A DNA stretch of 64,000 nucleotides, from NCBI GenBank assembly GCA_001179505.1, contig CDMY01000170.1:64446-128445 (forward strand), in the 5' to 3' direction. Of this stretch, positions 10,705-23,500 are shown piece after piece (positions within the stretch are counted from its first letter, which is position 1; each line of letters opens with the position of its first letter). A model generated the notes under the pieces. It was not told the origin of the DNA, made no database searches, and saw only the letters and a list, made by a program, of their open reading frames with translations. Source of the DNA: Vitrella brassicaformis (Eukaryota; Sar; Vitrellaceae). The position numbers were made by a program, and so were the translations under genes.

Positions 10705-13700
10705 ATGCGTTTCAATTTGTTGGCGGCGTTTTGCATGGTCCTTGCAGTGAGGCTGGGAGCAGCTGGCGTCCTCCCTTGTTCTTCCTCAGCTGAGCAACTA
10801 CTTGGGCAGTGCGTACTCGATGCAGAGGGAATGCCGTCCTCGATGCCAATGCAGGGCCCGGTTCCGCCGCCTTCTCCGCTCCCAATTCCACCACCTTGGC
10901 CCGGCACAACCAACTTCCAGGTGCGAGCGATGATGCAGGAAGCCCGTACGGGTCCGCCATGGTTGATTTGTGGGCTTGCTTCGCAGGAGTTCCTGGATTA
11001 TTACTACGGCTATCAACGTCGGCCCCTGAGCCACGCCGAACATGTGGAGGCCGAGGTACGAGCCATTCACTGCTGATTGCATGTTGTCACTGGCAATGGC
11101 TCTTGTGCTGTGATTTGAAGGAGATGAAGCCTACGGGAGGGGCGCTGAAGAATGTGGACATGAATGATGCCGCGTCGATGCTGCAAAAGCTGGAGACAAG
11201 TAGGCGACAAATAGGGGCGCGCCGAGGAGAAGACTATGCATGTTCTCCCTCTGTGTGTGTCTGCAGCGCTGCAGCAACTGCGAGAGGTGAACGCAGTGGA
11301 GGACCTGGTACGGACAGATAGAGGGAGCGAGCCGGTATGAACGCCCCACCCATTGCCGTGTGTTTTGCTGCTCAGATGAACTTCGAGACATCCCGTCACT
11401 CCAATAAGGACGTCGTGTTTATCGCCCCGCTTATGGCAAAGAACAGTGTTTCGCGTACGGAATTCGAAGAGCTCTACAGGACAGTGGAACGTCTGCAGAA
11501 AGAGGAGTTCGATATCGGCCCCGGCCATATTTTACCCTATTATGGCCCGGAGCTGTTTGACGTCTATTCTAATAATGACACCATCAGTTGCCTCCAAGCC
11601 TTCCTGCATGACACAATCCCTCTGAGTCGCAAGCGTTTGACATATATGCTTCGTCCAGCAGGACTCTTGCGGCCTCTGCAGTGCTTTGTCTTCCAACATT
11701 TCTACATCAGGGTCCGCTCACCCGAGACCTTCCAACCTGTAAGGCTGAGCTTGCGGGCAGATATCGTGTATGAAGATATGAGGGACGTCTACGCCTCAAC
11801 CGACCTTCTCGTTCGCCTCAGCGGCAGATCGTTGATGTATTCCGAGTCATTTCGTGAGGAATTCTTTGCTCGTCAGGAGGCCAAGAAAGGACAAGCCAAT
11901 TATGCACCGATTATCAAATCGGCGTTCCAGACCTTTCATGAGCTTAGCAAGCACCATTGTCTTCGGGATCCTTTCAATTTCTTCGGCAGCATCCTGTTCT
12001 TCAACCCTTTTACAAGATATATCGAGATCTGGAAGGTGCCTACAGTTCGATCGCTGAAATCACTTCTTCGCACCCTCAATCGTATTCTGAATGCGAGGAC
12101 AAAAAGAAAGCTTCTCAAGGCTGCCCACGACATCAATGTTCTTAAAACTCCATCGAAAGAGAGGGGAAATCGCGTCTCAGCGAATCAGAGGCGCATTCTT
12201 GACCTCAATGACGTGAAGCGAATTGAAGAGCTACGAGTTGCAGCAGGCCCAACGACAATCAAGCAAGGAAACCAGGTCGTAGCGGAGCTTGCTGCTTTCT
12301 CTATTCGCCAGGCCGACAAATCCAGAGGTCATTTTGAGAGCAGAAGCCAAAAGCTGTTCTTCAAGATCCTCCATGACAAGTCAGAGCAGAAAAGACCACT
12401 GCAATATGTAAGTGAGAAAGTGAGCAGGTCATTGAATAAACCATCATGCCAAACTGACGTCTTGTTTTGTCCTGCCAGCTTTTTTCTGCCGCTGTCAATG
12501 AACGGGTTGCACAACCCATTCTTGGGCATCCGCAGATGCGTGGACGGGCTGAGCTTCCCCTGGAAAGCTCTGACTGGATCGTCTTAAAAGCTGCGACTAT
12601 GTGCAACGATACCTGTTCATCCCGTGCCCCAGAGTGTGAGAAAACACCAAAGAGGATAAGCATGCTGGCCACCGTGGAGACTCTATCTATCAACCGCCTC
12701 AAGGGCCTGGCCAGCGAAGCGGCTTTATTCTCTCTTGACGTGAGCGCTGTTTGCGTGGTCACAGATCTATTGGAGAAATGCAGATCGATATAGAGGAGTT
12801 GATACAGGTGTATTCTATGTGTGTGGCACAGAATGTATTTATCTTTCCTTTCGGTAACGTCATAGCGGCCTTTGATTCCCTTTATCAACGTCTTCGATCC
12901 ACTCTTGAGTCGGCGATATACATATATGAGCGCCAAAAAGAGCGAATGGAGATACGAAGGAGACAGGTCAGAATATAAATGAATGTGGTGGGTTGTCATT
13001 CATAGATGAGCACATCCTTGTCTCTTCCCTCTGTGTACACCTGTATGTGTGCCTACAGTAAACTGAGATAACTCGCGTTTTGACGAGAAGTCTGCGCGCA
13101 AAGGTTGATGGCGGTAGACGGCGACAGGTTACGGACATCATTTTCAAAGAAGGCCAAGCACAGGTGACTTCCTCATCCACCGAACAACCTTGCCTCGCTT
13201 GAAGGGGAGAGAAATTGTCTCTTTCCTTCACTGTCTATAAATGGCGTAGGACAAGTTTCCACTCTACGGCAAATGGGAGAATTTCGTCGCCGCAATTGTT
13301 TCGCCGTTGCGTGTGTAGTGGGCTTCTGTTGCCTCAAAAAAAGAGCCGATGACACGTCAATTGGGTCCTCTGACGATGTGCCGCTGGCGAACGAACGGCG
13401 GTGGAACTGGGTTACGTGCACCTTTCTCGATCTTCTCACGCCGTATGTATACATGCACATCCATGTATGCGTGCGTGTATGTTATTGTCGACTCTATAGA
13501 TTGTCCCGTTTGTGTACTATCAGTCAGATCAAGTTTCAAACGGTCACTGTGGTTGGGATTGTCGCGCTTTCGCAAGTCATGCGGCAGGTCATTATGCTGG
13601 TCCAGCCGGAAAAGATAAGCAACGGATTCAGCACCAATGTACGTAGCAATGCAAAAAACCACCGAAGTTTGAGGACAAACGAGAGGGGAGGGGCACGTCA

Positions 13701-16700
13701 TGTCGTCTGTGTTGTGCCTCCCTAGGTTATTCGAGGAGGGATGCTTTTTGCTCTCATTTTGGCAGCGTCTCCACTCTTCCTCGGCAACAATATCCATCAG
13801 CCGAGATGGCGGAGTCTTACTCTTCTTCTTCTTCTTGGTAGCCTTATGTTATGGCAATGTTCATACAAAACCTTCTTCCACCAGTCGGATCGGAAGCCGT
13901 GGGTCGAGAACATTCTGCTGACAATTCCCATTATGACCTTCTTTCTTGTTTGGACGTCTATTGAGGTTGGTCTGACCAAGACGAAAGGCTGGTTCTACAA
14001 CATACTCAATCGGGAGGCCCTGAGACACGCAAAGCAGTATCTCAACCGAAGGCGATCCTCTACAAGTGATCTACCTGCCACTTCTATGGCCTTGGCTCAA
14101 GCTCAACGCACAGGTGTGAATGCAAAGAGAACGCAAAGTGCCTTTGTCTTATTTATTTTCTTGCCATCCAGAGCCCCCAGAGCGGCCTCATGCTTCATCA
14201 CTTAGCGAGGGGTCATCAAATGAGGCCTCTTCTTCCAGAGCGTCGCACCCTGCAGGGGATAGGGGCAACAGCGTGACAGAGACATCAGCTCTACAGAGAG
14301 AAAGGACGACGAGTCGATGAGGTGGATTGTTTCTGTCCACCATGTTTATCGGCTTGATGTTTTTAACGCTGGTATACCTCATTCGCACTCACGTGAGCTA
14401 CGTTATGACGATTGAGCATGCCACACAGCAGGGGTTGAGCGTTATACGAAAGGCACACGACTCCAAATACGTGTAAGCAGATGTGCAGTACAGGCAGACA
14501 AATACAAACCAAACTGGCCGACGACAGCTTCATGCATTGTGCTTCTCATTCTTTTCACTGCAATTGCAGACCAGAGCTGCAGATACAAGTAAGTGGGTGG
14601 CAGCGTGAGATGACGCATGCCATGTCCATGCCATTTCCACTTGCGTCACGTGTTTGTGAGGATTTGTATATCTGAATGTTATTCTTATCAGTTCTTCCGA
14701 TTCAAGTTCCGAGAGCAGTGGTCGAAAGCTGTAGATGCCCTCTACGAGACGTACCCCGTCCAGAAAAACAAAGGAAGCGCATATTTCGTTTCCCTTCCCG
14801 GAATGGATGTTTCGAGGCTAACCGACTTCTTGGTGCGTACAATACGGGCCAGATACCTATCGGCGGCTCCATAATTTTGGACGTTATCGTTTGTCCTGCT
14901 GGTTCGCAGGAAACAGTGGAAGCTCATATTGGGACCCTTCTTTATCGCTTCTTGCGCACTACTGGGAGAATGCGTCCATCGACTGCGGCGCTTTCGACAA
15001 TTCTATCGTTCAGTGCTGCGACATCTCCCGCAACCGCCTGGCACCTATTTGATCACCTCTATGAGACCTACAGCTTGAAGTCCGGGGGGCTGAAATCCGA
15101 CACGCACAACTTGAAGAAGCGTGCGTCCAGCCCTCTAGAATACAAACTAGATTGGTTTCTGAGAAGCCACCCAGTGTACCGGTGTCTCGACATGCTCTCC
15201 ACCTATTCTGACAAGGATCCAATCCCAAAGGGACCAGCGGCTAGGACGAAAATCGGCAGGCTTTCCGCCGTCGCTGAGATGGAGACATGCTCGCAAACGA
15301 CATTCGCGACGGTGCCCGTGAGGTCGCGGGAGTGGGGAGAAGGGAATCCAGATGTACAAGAGCTGCTCCAGGTACCGCGCCCGCGGTCAAGAAACATCAC
15401 ATACATTGACCCCTTCTCCCCGAGGCTGGTCGATTTCTTCTACCTTCAGGCATGCACACATGCACACGCACGCACGCCAAACCATACAATCGAAATTCAT
15501 CTAAAGGCTGCTGTCTCCTATTGATGTAGTCAACTGATTACGACAGACGCGCTTCGTTGTCGGAGATCTCATGGGTCTGGCAACAAGGGATACCGTATCA
15601 CGTAAGGCTCACTATGGGTAGGGGAATGCCCCTTTGTGTGTCCCCACTTGTGTGTCTCTGCCATGTGAATGATGGGTAAATCGACGACCAACAGCAATCC
15701 CTTACGAGGTTCGGTCAGCGGATGCGGTCGGGGTCCAATCAGTATGCGGTGCTGTTGAGTTTGAGGAGAATGCGGGATCTTCTCTCATCAGCGGCATTCT
15801 TCGGCTTGTTCAAGCATGACCAAAGCGTGCCCATCCAAAGTCTCCTCAAGTATTTGGCAGGTCAAGCGATTGATCCTGTCGTCAATCAGATGAAAGGTGG
15901 GGACACATAGAGGCTCTGTCTTTCACGCCTTTCAGCATTTCCAGTCTTTTTCACCGCCCTTCTGTCTGATTTCTTCGCCAAACTCATTGATGACGGGGTC
16001 GACATTGATGAGAAGATTATCACCTACCTACTTATGAGCGCCATGCCAGAGTGGTCAGCTTGCTTGTCGCATACATGCACGCAATCCTCTGATGCATGCG
16101 TGTATGATGTGCCTTGACGTGCCTTTGGCAGGGTCAACTCTGTGGTCAACTTTGACTATATCGATGCAACACTGGATAAGGACCTGCTTCAGGTCAACTT
16201 GAGCATCCTCCGATGGTGCCTCCACGTCATTGCACTCGTGGCGCTCATCTTCGTCGCCTTCCTTCTCATGCGGACCCACGCGGCCTACCTCGATATGATG
16301 GACAGGCGGAGCACCGGATTCTGCTTCCATGACCTGCTGCAGCGGCCGTTGTCGAGAAACCACAGAGACTCGGCGCCAATGCAGAAGGCCAGAAGGCGGT
16401 CCATACAGCAATGGAAGGACAGAATGGGAGATGATGAGGGGCCTCCGCCGGAGGCTCCAGAAGGCCACGAACGATCTGCATCATTGCTGCTCCATGCGAC
16501 CCACATCTATTTCGACGCCTCCTGCTTTCCCGGCGTGCTCTTTGGGACTGTTCTCATTGCAGTAAGCAGGAATCCATACATGTCGATTGCCGCTTTGTGA
16601 ACCGTCTGCCTGTGTCGTGTCTCTCCCCTCTGTATGCAGTACAACGGTGTCATCCTTGTGTTTGGCTCTCTCACGTTTCTTGTGCTTTTCTTCCTCTGCA

Positions 16701-17425
16701 TTCCGCGAGTGAGGTCGTGGGTCATCGACTCAGGCATACTGCTGGCGATCGGCTTTGCTGCCATTCCAATCGCACGTGAAATCTCCCGCAGGTCAGCTTG
16801 CAGCTGATGAAAGGAGAGACACGTTCGCGTCACATGCATCTCTCCTGTCTGTCGGATGAATGCGATACAGTTATCTATTTCACCATCGGTCTTGCATGAT
16901 GGACCCCACGACCGGCGAGCCAAGCCGCCATCTCGCCTTCTCAATCGCTTTCCTGTTCTCAACTCTGGTGAACTTCGTCCTGGGTGTCCTCAGCAGTGTG
17001 CGGCGATTCCTGCTGGCCGCGTACTTCGGTTTTGTCAGCGCGTTCAGGTTCGGAATCGCCTCTTTTCTCTTTGGCCCTGCTCATATATATGTGTGTGTGG
17101 GATGGGTACGTGCAGGTTCGACAAGAGTCCGTTTCCGGGCCACTTCCAGCCCTTTGACAAGACGTACCAGTCGTTCCTGGCTCTCTGCGAGCTGAGCCAT
17201 CGCGAGTACAGCCTGCTGTACCGCGCCGCTGCCAAAGTCTTCATGGAGCTCTATCGTGAAATACTCGGCAAGAGACCTGATGCCCAGGACGCAACGACGC
17301 TTGCTGAGTCGTCTCCCCAATCGCAGCAGAGGCAGGTGATCCGTCTGCGGCACCGAAACCGGATGTGGCTGGCGGTGCTGCTGTCGAGAAATCCCAGCTT
17401 GAGGATGTGGAGAAGAAGGGATTGA
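10705..17425 (+). CDS. Large secreted/multi-pass membrane protein, possibly STRA6-like
   Basis: A signal peptide follows the ATG at 10705. Exons: 10705-10920, 10987-11055, 11121-11199, 11267-11307, 11376-12407, 12479-12739, 12784-12966, 13068-13163, 13250-13310, 13346-13442, 13500-13638, 13726-14113, 14322-14472, 14570-14588, 14692-14832, 14910-15449, 15530-15601, 15695-15896, 15936-16053, 16132-16561, 16640-16791, 16871-17047, 17116-17425. They total 1657 codons in phase. The first half is an unrecognised soluble region. From 13500 about nine hydrophobic segments follow. The last exons (FDKSPFP, then FDKTYQSFLALCE) recall the C-terminus of STRA6/retinol-binding-protein receptors, from memory of the family and not searched. 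Weak points: two introns of 35 and 44 bases, a GC donor at 15450, an alternative exon 14172-14320 ending in TGA, and an alternative frame at 14917-15070 that also encodes a hydrophobic helix. Two genes split near 14320 cannot be excluded. Confidence 0.6.
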
Positions 17426-17757
17426 GTTGCTGCTGCCTTGTGGTTGACTAGCGATTGATGAGTGAGTTTTTGAGTGAATTGTGCACACACGCGTACGTGT
17501 GGTATCCTTCTCTCTGTGGTGTAGGTATCGTGTGGATGAATCTGCGTAAGCCATGGGTGCCAGGGATGCATCCACCCACCCACACACACAGACAGGCGAG
17601 ACAGACAGCACGTCAATGCATGCGAACAATGGGATCGATCGATGTGACTGCCTGATTATTCGTTCATGTGTATGTATGCGGCTGACACACAAACATCTTC
17701 GCATCAATTCAATGTCCTGAAACTTTCGTGAGTGTGCTGCTTGGTCGCTGTGCAACG
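17426..17757. other. Intergenic region
   Basis: Between two head-to-tail + genes. Holds CA- and GACA-rich low-complexity sequence and presumably the 3' UTR and next promoter. No gene seen. Confidence 0.5.
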
Positions 17758-18769
17758 ATGTACACTGCAAGTGTTGCAAGCGAGAGGCCCGCCCGTGGCT
17801 CCCCAGCAGTGCTGGTGCTGCTGCTGAGTCTGTTCAACCTCCTGACCGCACCTCTGCTTCTCTCTCTTGCCAACGTGGCATCGACGTCCGCCATCCGCCG
17901 CTTGCACCTCATCAGTGCGGCCGTGAGACTGATTTCTGCCATGTGAGTGTGTGAAGCACCGGATGATTGATGGACACATCCACTGGTCATTCGATTGCTT
18001 GTGTCTGTGTGCGTCTGTGCGTGTCTGTTTCAGTCCTGGGTTCGGCTACGTCAGAGTGGACGCATGTGTAAGATGGACGGCGACAGACATGCCAGGCAGA
18101 CATGTCTCTCTCTCCATTTATGTGTGTGTGTGTGCGCAGGACAAGAAGCGTCGAGTGAATCTGCTGACGTGGTTCTGTGCCTGCAATTGGCTCAACGTGT
18201 CCCTGCTCGTGTGGATTCTCATCTCATACGCGATGAGAGTGTCCGACGGCCGCCTCGGTACCCACATGAGCCCCCCAGGCCACATCGCTTCTCTGTGTGC
18301 CTCTCTCTCTTCATTCAGGCCCTCAAGCGTTCGCTTCCGCGCTCATCCAGACAGGCGTGTATGCGTTGATCCATGGCATGGTGTGTGTGCAAAAACAAGG
18401 CCAGAGCAAAGCCGCCGACACACAACTGACCAATGTGCGTGAGTCATGCACGTGGGGAGCAAGTTGACACACTCAGGCACACACACACACACACACGCAC
18501 ACACACACACAGTCTCTGTCACTCATTTGTCTCTGTCACTCATTTGTGTGCAGGCGGACGTTTCCATGTTTGCGGCCAAGAGCGACCTGAGCATCTTCCA
18601 TGAGTCTTGGCTGCACAGCGACGCACCCATCATCGGCAGCGGCAGTTGCATGTCCCAGCGCACGGCCTCCTACTCCTTCAAGTCCGCCTACGACGATGTT
18701 GGCACATTCTGGCGGCTGGACCTGTCAGAAGAAAACATGTCAGACGACGATTGTGGGGCACTCATCTGA
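17758..18769 (+). CDS. Small multi-pass membrane protein, unknown
   Basis: Not recognised. Five exons close in phase to 204 aa: 17758-17942, 18034-18067, 18140-18257, 18319-18380 and 18554-18769. At least two strong hydrophobic segments are visible: a leucine-rich one at about residues 18-38 and a second around 86-104 that starts after a Trp-Phe-Cys cluster. Weaker hydrophobicity at about 113-130 may be a third. The C-terminal 70 residues are polar and acidic and end Cys-Gly-Ala-Leu-Ile. The layout suggests a small polytopic protein with a cytoplasmic tail. No catalytic motif is seen. Confidence 0.75.
18478..18512 (+). repeat. (CA)n microsatellite in intron
   Basis: Interrupted run of CA/CG dinucleotides within the last intron of the small membrane-protein gene. 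Confidence 0.8.
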
Positions 18770-19045
18770 GCGAACGAATGAAAGGACATGGCCACAGCAG
18801 AGACGAGCCACATTCTCAGACAGACAGACAAACAGACAGACAGACACGAAACCTGAAAACACTTTGAATGCACGGTCGCATTGCACCATCCACCATCATT
18901 GGTGCATCGATGGTGGGTGGTGGGTGGTGGGTGATTCATGGATTCAATCACTGACAAACCTTCTCCATGTTTAACGGAAGAGTTTGCCCCAAAGTCCATC
19001 GTCACCCTTTTTCCTACTTGAATTCCCTTCGCCCCTCGCCGCGAT

Positions 19046-20171
19046 ATGTGGACGTTTAGGATCCCGCCTCCTCGACCGCAAGAGGACATCGAAGATGACG
19101 AGATCGAGGCCGTCATGGCTCAATCAGCTGAACCGGAGCTTACAGAGAGAAACGGGCTCACACTCAAGTAAGGGAGATCCCATGGCCACAAGCACAGGCA
19201 ACACACGCACAGGAAGCGTCGCGTCATGTCGTTGGTGCGTGGGTGTGGGCAGGGAGATGCGCATGTGCACGCAGTTCCTCCGAGAGCCTCCCACACACGA
19301 GGTAGCGACAAGCAGCGCTCAGCCGGAGGAGGTCAGCCAACACAGGCATCACTGTCCAACGACTGCAACTCCTGACGCTCCCCTGCCTGCTCTTCAGTTG
19401 TGCTCTATTTGTCAGGAGGATCTTCGTTCGGCCAGCACCACCTGCCTGCAGCGTGTGCAGAGGTGTGGACACCTGTTCCACATCGAGTGCCTCCATCAAT
19501 GGTGTGAGAACAACCACACGTGTCCGAACTGCAAGAGGAACCTGAGGAACGACGCCGTAAGACACACCACACAGATGAGGCATCTCTCAACTCGGGCAGA
19601 ATGTGTGTGTGTGTGTGTTTGTGTTTGTGTGTATGGACTCTCCCTATCTCAAGGAAACCGAGGAGAATCAGTTGCGAATGCATTCAGGTGAGGCTGAGAA
19701 TGGCAACGTCGCCGTGTCGTCGAGCCGCCCGTCGGACCAGGAGCACCGCAGCCATTCCTCGTCGATGCTGGAGGTGGACAACCCCATTTTCGAGGCCCTG
19801 CTCAACGCACATTACAACGCACCCGGTCTCGCCAGACAACAACTGGTATGAAACCCAGAGAGCACAAAACAGGCGCAACAGTCACTCATGGCTGCCTGCC
19901 GTCTGTGGTCGATCTTCGCGCCAATATCCGTGATGTCTGTGTGCAGCCGTTTCACTCGTTGCGAAGCTCGTCATCTCTCCGTAGAAGCAGACCCGCCCAC
20001 TCACACTCGTCCCCCCCTGGCCCATCACCCCACGACGGCCATCTTGACGACCCCATCAGCCACATCATGGAAGTCACCCAGTGCAGCAGACGGGAGGCAC
20101 GGCAGGCACTCATGGCAACGGGCGACGTCGAGGAAAGCATCGTGATGCTGCTGGCAGAATCAGCGCAGTGA
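19046..20171 (+). CDS. RING-H2 and UBA domain E3 ubiquitin ligase
   Basis: Predicted RING-type ubiquitin ligase of 280 aa. Exons 19046-19167, 19253-19556, 19654-19845 and 19947-20171 join in phase. Residues 91-137 form a RING-H2 finger: CSIC, then C-G-H-L-F-H-I-E-C, then C-P-N-C, giving all eight zinc ligands in the C3H2C3 order. The C-terminal 40 residues resemble a UBA domain, with the usual pattern of a hydrophobic helix, a Cys-Ser-Arg turn, an Ala-Arg-Gln-Ala-Leu helix and a Gly-Asp-Val-Glu turn before the last helix. The linker is Ser/His/Pro-rich. The family uses the RING to recruit an E2 and the UBA to bind ubiquitin; the substrate is unknown. Exon 3 uses an AAG acceptor, chosen because it keeps frame. 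Confidence 0.85.
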
Positions 20172-20549
20172 GTGACAGAGAGGAGGGGGAGAGGGGGAGG
20201 GGGTGGGTGTGAGTGTGGATGTATGGACATGTGAATCGCTGACCGTGTATGCGTGTCTGCATAAAGCATGCAGGCATGCAGCATTTGTCCTGGTTGGGTG
20301 TTTGTGTGCTCCATCCATGCCTCTCTGTGTATCATTAGACCGACGAATTGCGCTCTTTTTTTGAATGATTGATTCGCTTGCAAGGGGTTTTTCAAACCCT
20401 AAACCCTACAGGCCGTTGGCGTACGTTTACATGGCATCGTTCTTCATGGTGCTTAGATCAACGCTCCCCATCGGGCCACCGATGACGTATTGACGAGGCG
20501 AAGTCGAATTCGGCGGGACGGGATCTCGCCGCGTGTATCGCACTGACAT
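20172..20549. other. Intergenic region with a short telomere-like motif
   Basis: Contains two tandem AAACCCT units at about 20394-20408, the plant/algal telomere-type heptamer in CA-strand orientation. Otherwise GAGG- and GTGT-rich sequence and the upstream region of the next + gene. No gene seen. Confidence 0.6.
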
Positions 20550-23500
20550 ATGAGGGTCTGCCCCGCGGCTGCCGTGACCTTCTTCCTGTGCTGCTCTGCG
20601 GCATCGCTTGTCGTGCGAGCACAAAAAGGTAGGGCGCCTGACTGCACGAGTGATCAAGGAAGGCAGGCATGGCCGCTTCCTCCCGTCCGTTCGTTCGCTC
20701 ACCTCACCTGTGTGCAGGTGCTCACTTCGCGTCTGTCAAGAGGGTGCCGCAGGACGCGACAGAGGAGAGGAAGCGTCAACCAGTGGACTTGCCAAAATTG
20801 GCTGAGTGAGTCAATCAGGCAGCCTGTGAAGAAGTCTGATTGGGCCCTCTGCTTTGCTCTCTCCGGTCAGGTCCTTGAACCTGGAGTTGGAGGATGACGG
20901 AGGCGACGGCCGCACACGGCTGCACAGAGAGGACGAGCGGGGCAACAGGACGCGAGCAAGCCGCGAGAGATCGTCATCCGGCGTCATCCCCATATTCGGC
21001 ACGGAGAATGTCATGCGTAAGCCCGCGATGGCAATCAACCGTGCACTCTCTCTCTCTCTTGATGCATGTGCGCCCTGCAGCCGACCCTTCTCCCAGACCT
21101 CGTCGAGTGGTGAACACGATAGATCTCGAGAACTCCATTCGCATGTTTGGCATACTGGCCAATCCCGCCGACCCCGCCGGCGCCCTCGGACCCAAGACGC
21201 TGCTCACCGCCACCAACACGGGACTCGTGCTGCAACACCCCACCACGGGCAAACTGGTGACCGGACAGCGATACACATACACACCAAGTGGAGGGATGGC
21301 ATGTGGCATGGCAGATTGCGGCTGAGCGTCCGCGTGAGTTCTTTCTGCCTGTGATTGCTGGCGACGGCCGGAAGTACCCCCTGGACGTCAACGGCGAGCT
21401 CGAGGAGTTCGCCTTCTTCTCGAAGCCCGCCGCACAGTACGACCCCTCCAGCGGGCGATTCTTCGTCGCCTACCTGCTCAACCAGTGCGAGCAGGTGCTC
21501 GCCGTATCCAAGACCAGCGCGCCCAAGTCATTCAGGCCCAAGGAGTGGCTCATCGGGCGATTCCCGGTGAGCGCGCATCAGAGGAATCGCTGTGTGTGGC
21601 TGCACAGTGGGATATCTGTGCGTGCATTTGGTCATCTGTCAGATTGACGAGCGCGAGCCCAGCACCATCTTCAACGCCACTGAGGAGCAGGATCGCAACA
21701 GAACGGTGACGGCGGCGATCTTGTCGGATCTGCTGCAGGAGCTGTTTGGCTTCACGAACCCGGATCCGATTTGCCAGCCGAAATTCTACCTCTCCCACCA
21801 CAGCCTGGGGGTCTCCCCCACCATCCTCGGCTTTGCCTACAACGTCTTCGACACAAATATAAGTAAGTACAAACATACAGAGAAAAGCGGCTGATCTGCC
21901 CACTGTAGTCTCTATGTGTGCGTGGTCTGTGTGGCCGGCCAGACGTCACGCGTCGTCTTCTTGGCAGCCGCAGCGCATTCATTCCAATGCGACAGATCCT
22001 TGACCCCCAGAATTTTGCAGACCTCTTGATACGGGATGATGACACCCCCGACGAACCCCCTCTTCGTCCTGAACGATGGCCGTCGAACCGATTTGAGTTG
22101 GGACTCATCGACGAAAACAACACTGACATTCTTGATAAGCCTACCATCGAGATTGTGGACCAATTCGGATCGCTCTCTCTTGTCCCATACGTGCAAGGTA
22201 GGTCAGTGCATGTCGCACGCAGACAGGCAGACAGAAACACGCGCACGGGCATTCCCATTCCTTTCCGTCTCTTTGTCACAGTGCCCGAAGATCAGAAAAT
22301 TCTGTTGGGTCCCGTCGGCAGTGAGATCTTCGCCAGCTTCGACCGCTCCGAGAACCCAGCGGAGCCAACAATACTGCAAGAGACGGCAACACAGCTGGCG
22401 GGCTACTGGCTCTACGGCTTCACCAATCGTGGCCCAGGTACGTGTGACCTTGGCGGGAATGTCCCGATGACACACGTGGAGTTATGTCTCCCTCCCCTTC
22501 CCCCTCTGCACACACAGGGCGGCCCGACCCCAAGCAATCGTTCCACACGCCGCTGAACGGCATCTTCACCCCCCTGACGGCCTTCAGCCTTGACAGCTTC
22601 CTCAATGGCAACACCGCCGCGCGAAAACTCATATTCGACCGTGTCATCAACGAGACCAGCCCTTTCACCAATGAAAGCCGTGTCGATAACCCGATCAAGG
22701 GCCTCAACTTCACCGATCTAAACAGGCCCTTCGACCTGTCAGACCTAACACTGTCGGAGCTCTTAGATTGGGACACCAACCGGCAACTCAACGAGACGAC
22801 CCGGATAGAAGTTAGAAAGGAGCTGGAAAAGGTGTTGGAGGTGCGGAACGACATACTGTCGTCCCTGCAATCCGGCATCCTCACCGTCGGACCGAACGCA
22901 TTCTTCCCAGTGAGCCGAGCCGTGTGTTTGTGTACATTAAGATACATGTGTGTGTGTGCGTGTCTTGACTTGTATACATGTATCAGGCCGTTCAGTTCGA
23001 CGATCCGGATGAGGACACGACAGGCAGCCAGCTGGGAGGGTTCGAGATATCCCTCGGTGATGACTTCCTGCAGGTCAGAAGACAGGGAGATATACATAAA
23101 CAAAATCGATGGATGCACCATGTTTGTGTCTCGTTTTGGTTCGGCATTCGTGCCTGCAGTCTTGTCGGCAGACACAGCTGGCCATCTTCTGCGTGTGGAC
23201 GGGGTTCAGGACGATCAAAGACGCCAGCCTCGGTCGCTCACCGCCCCACACATGCACACAGAAAGGCCGGTCATCTGATTGAGCGAACGGAACGATTGGA
23301 TATCTGATGTGTGTGTGTCTCAGATAAGCGACGTCAGCAGTCGTTCATAGCCTTTGCCCAGCTGGACGTATTTACCATGTTCTCGCGGTCATTCGACGCC
23401 CTGGTGCCGCCGCCACCCCAGAAGGCCGTCACGCCAATAGCCATACCTGCACTGCTCACCAGAGCCATCCTGGTCAGTGGACAGCCGACACACCACACGG

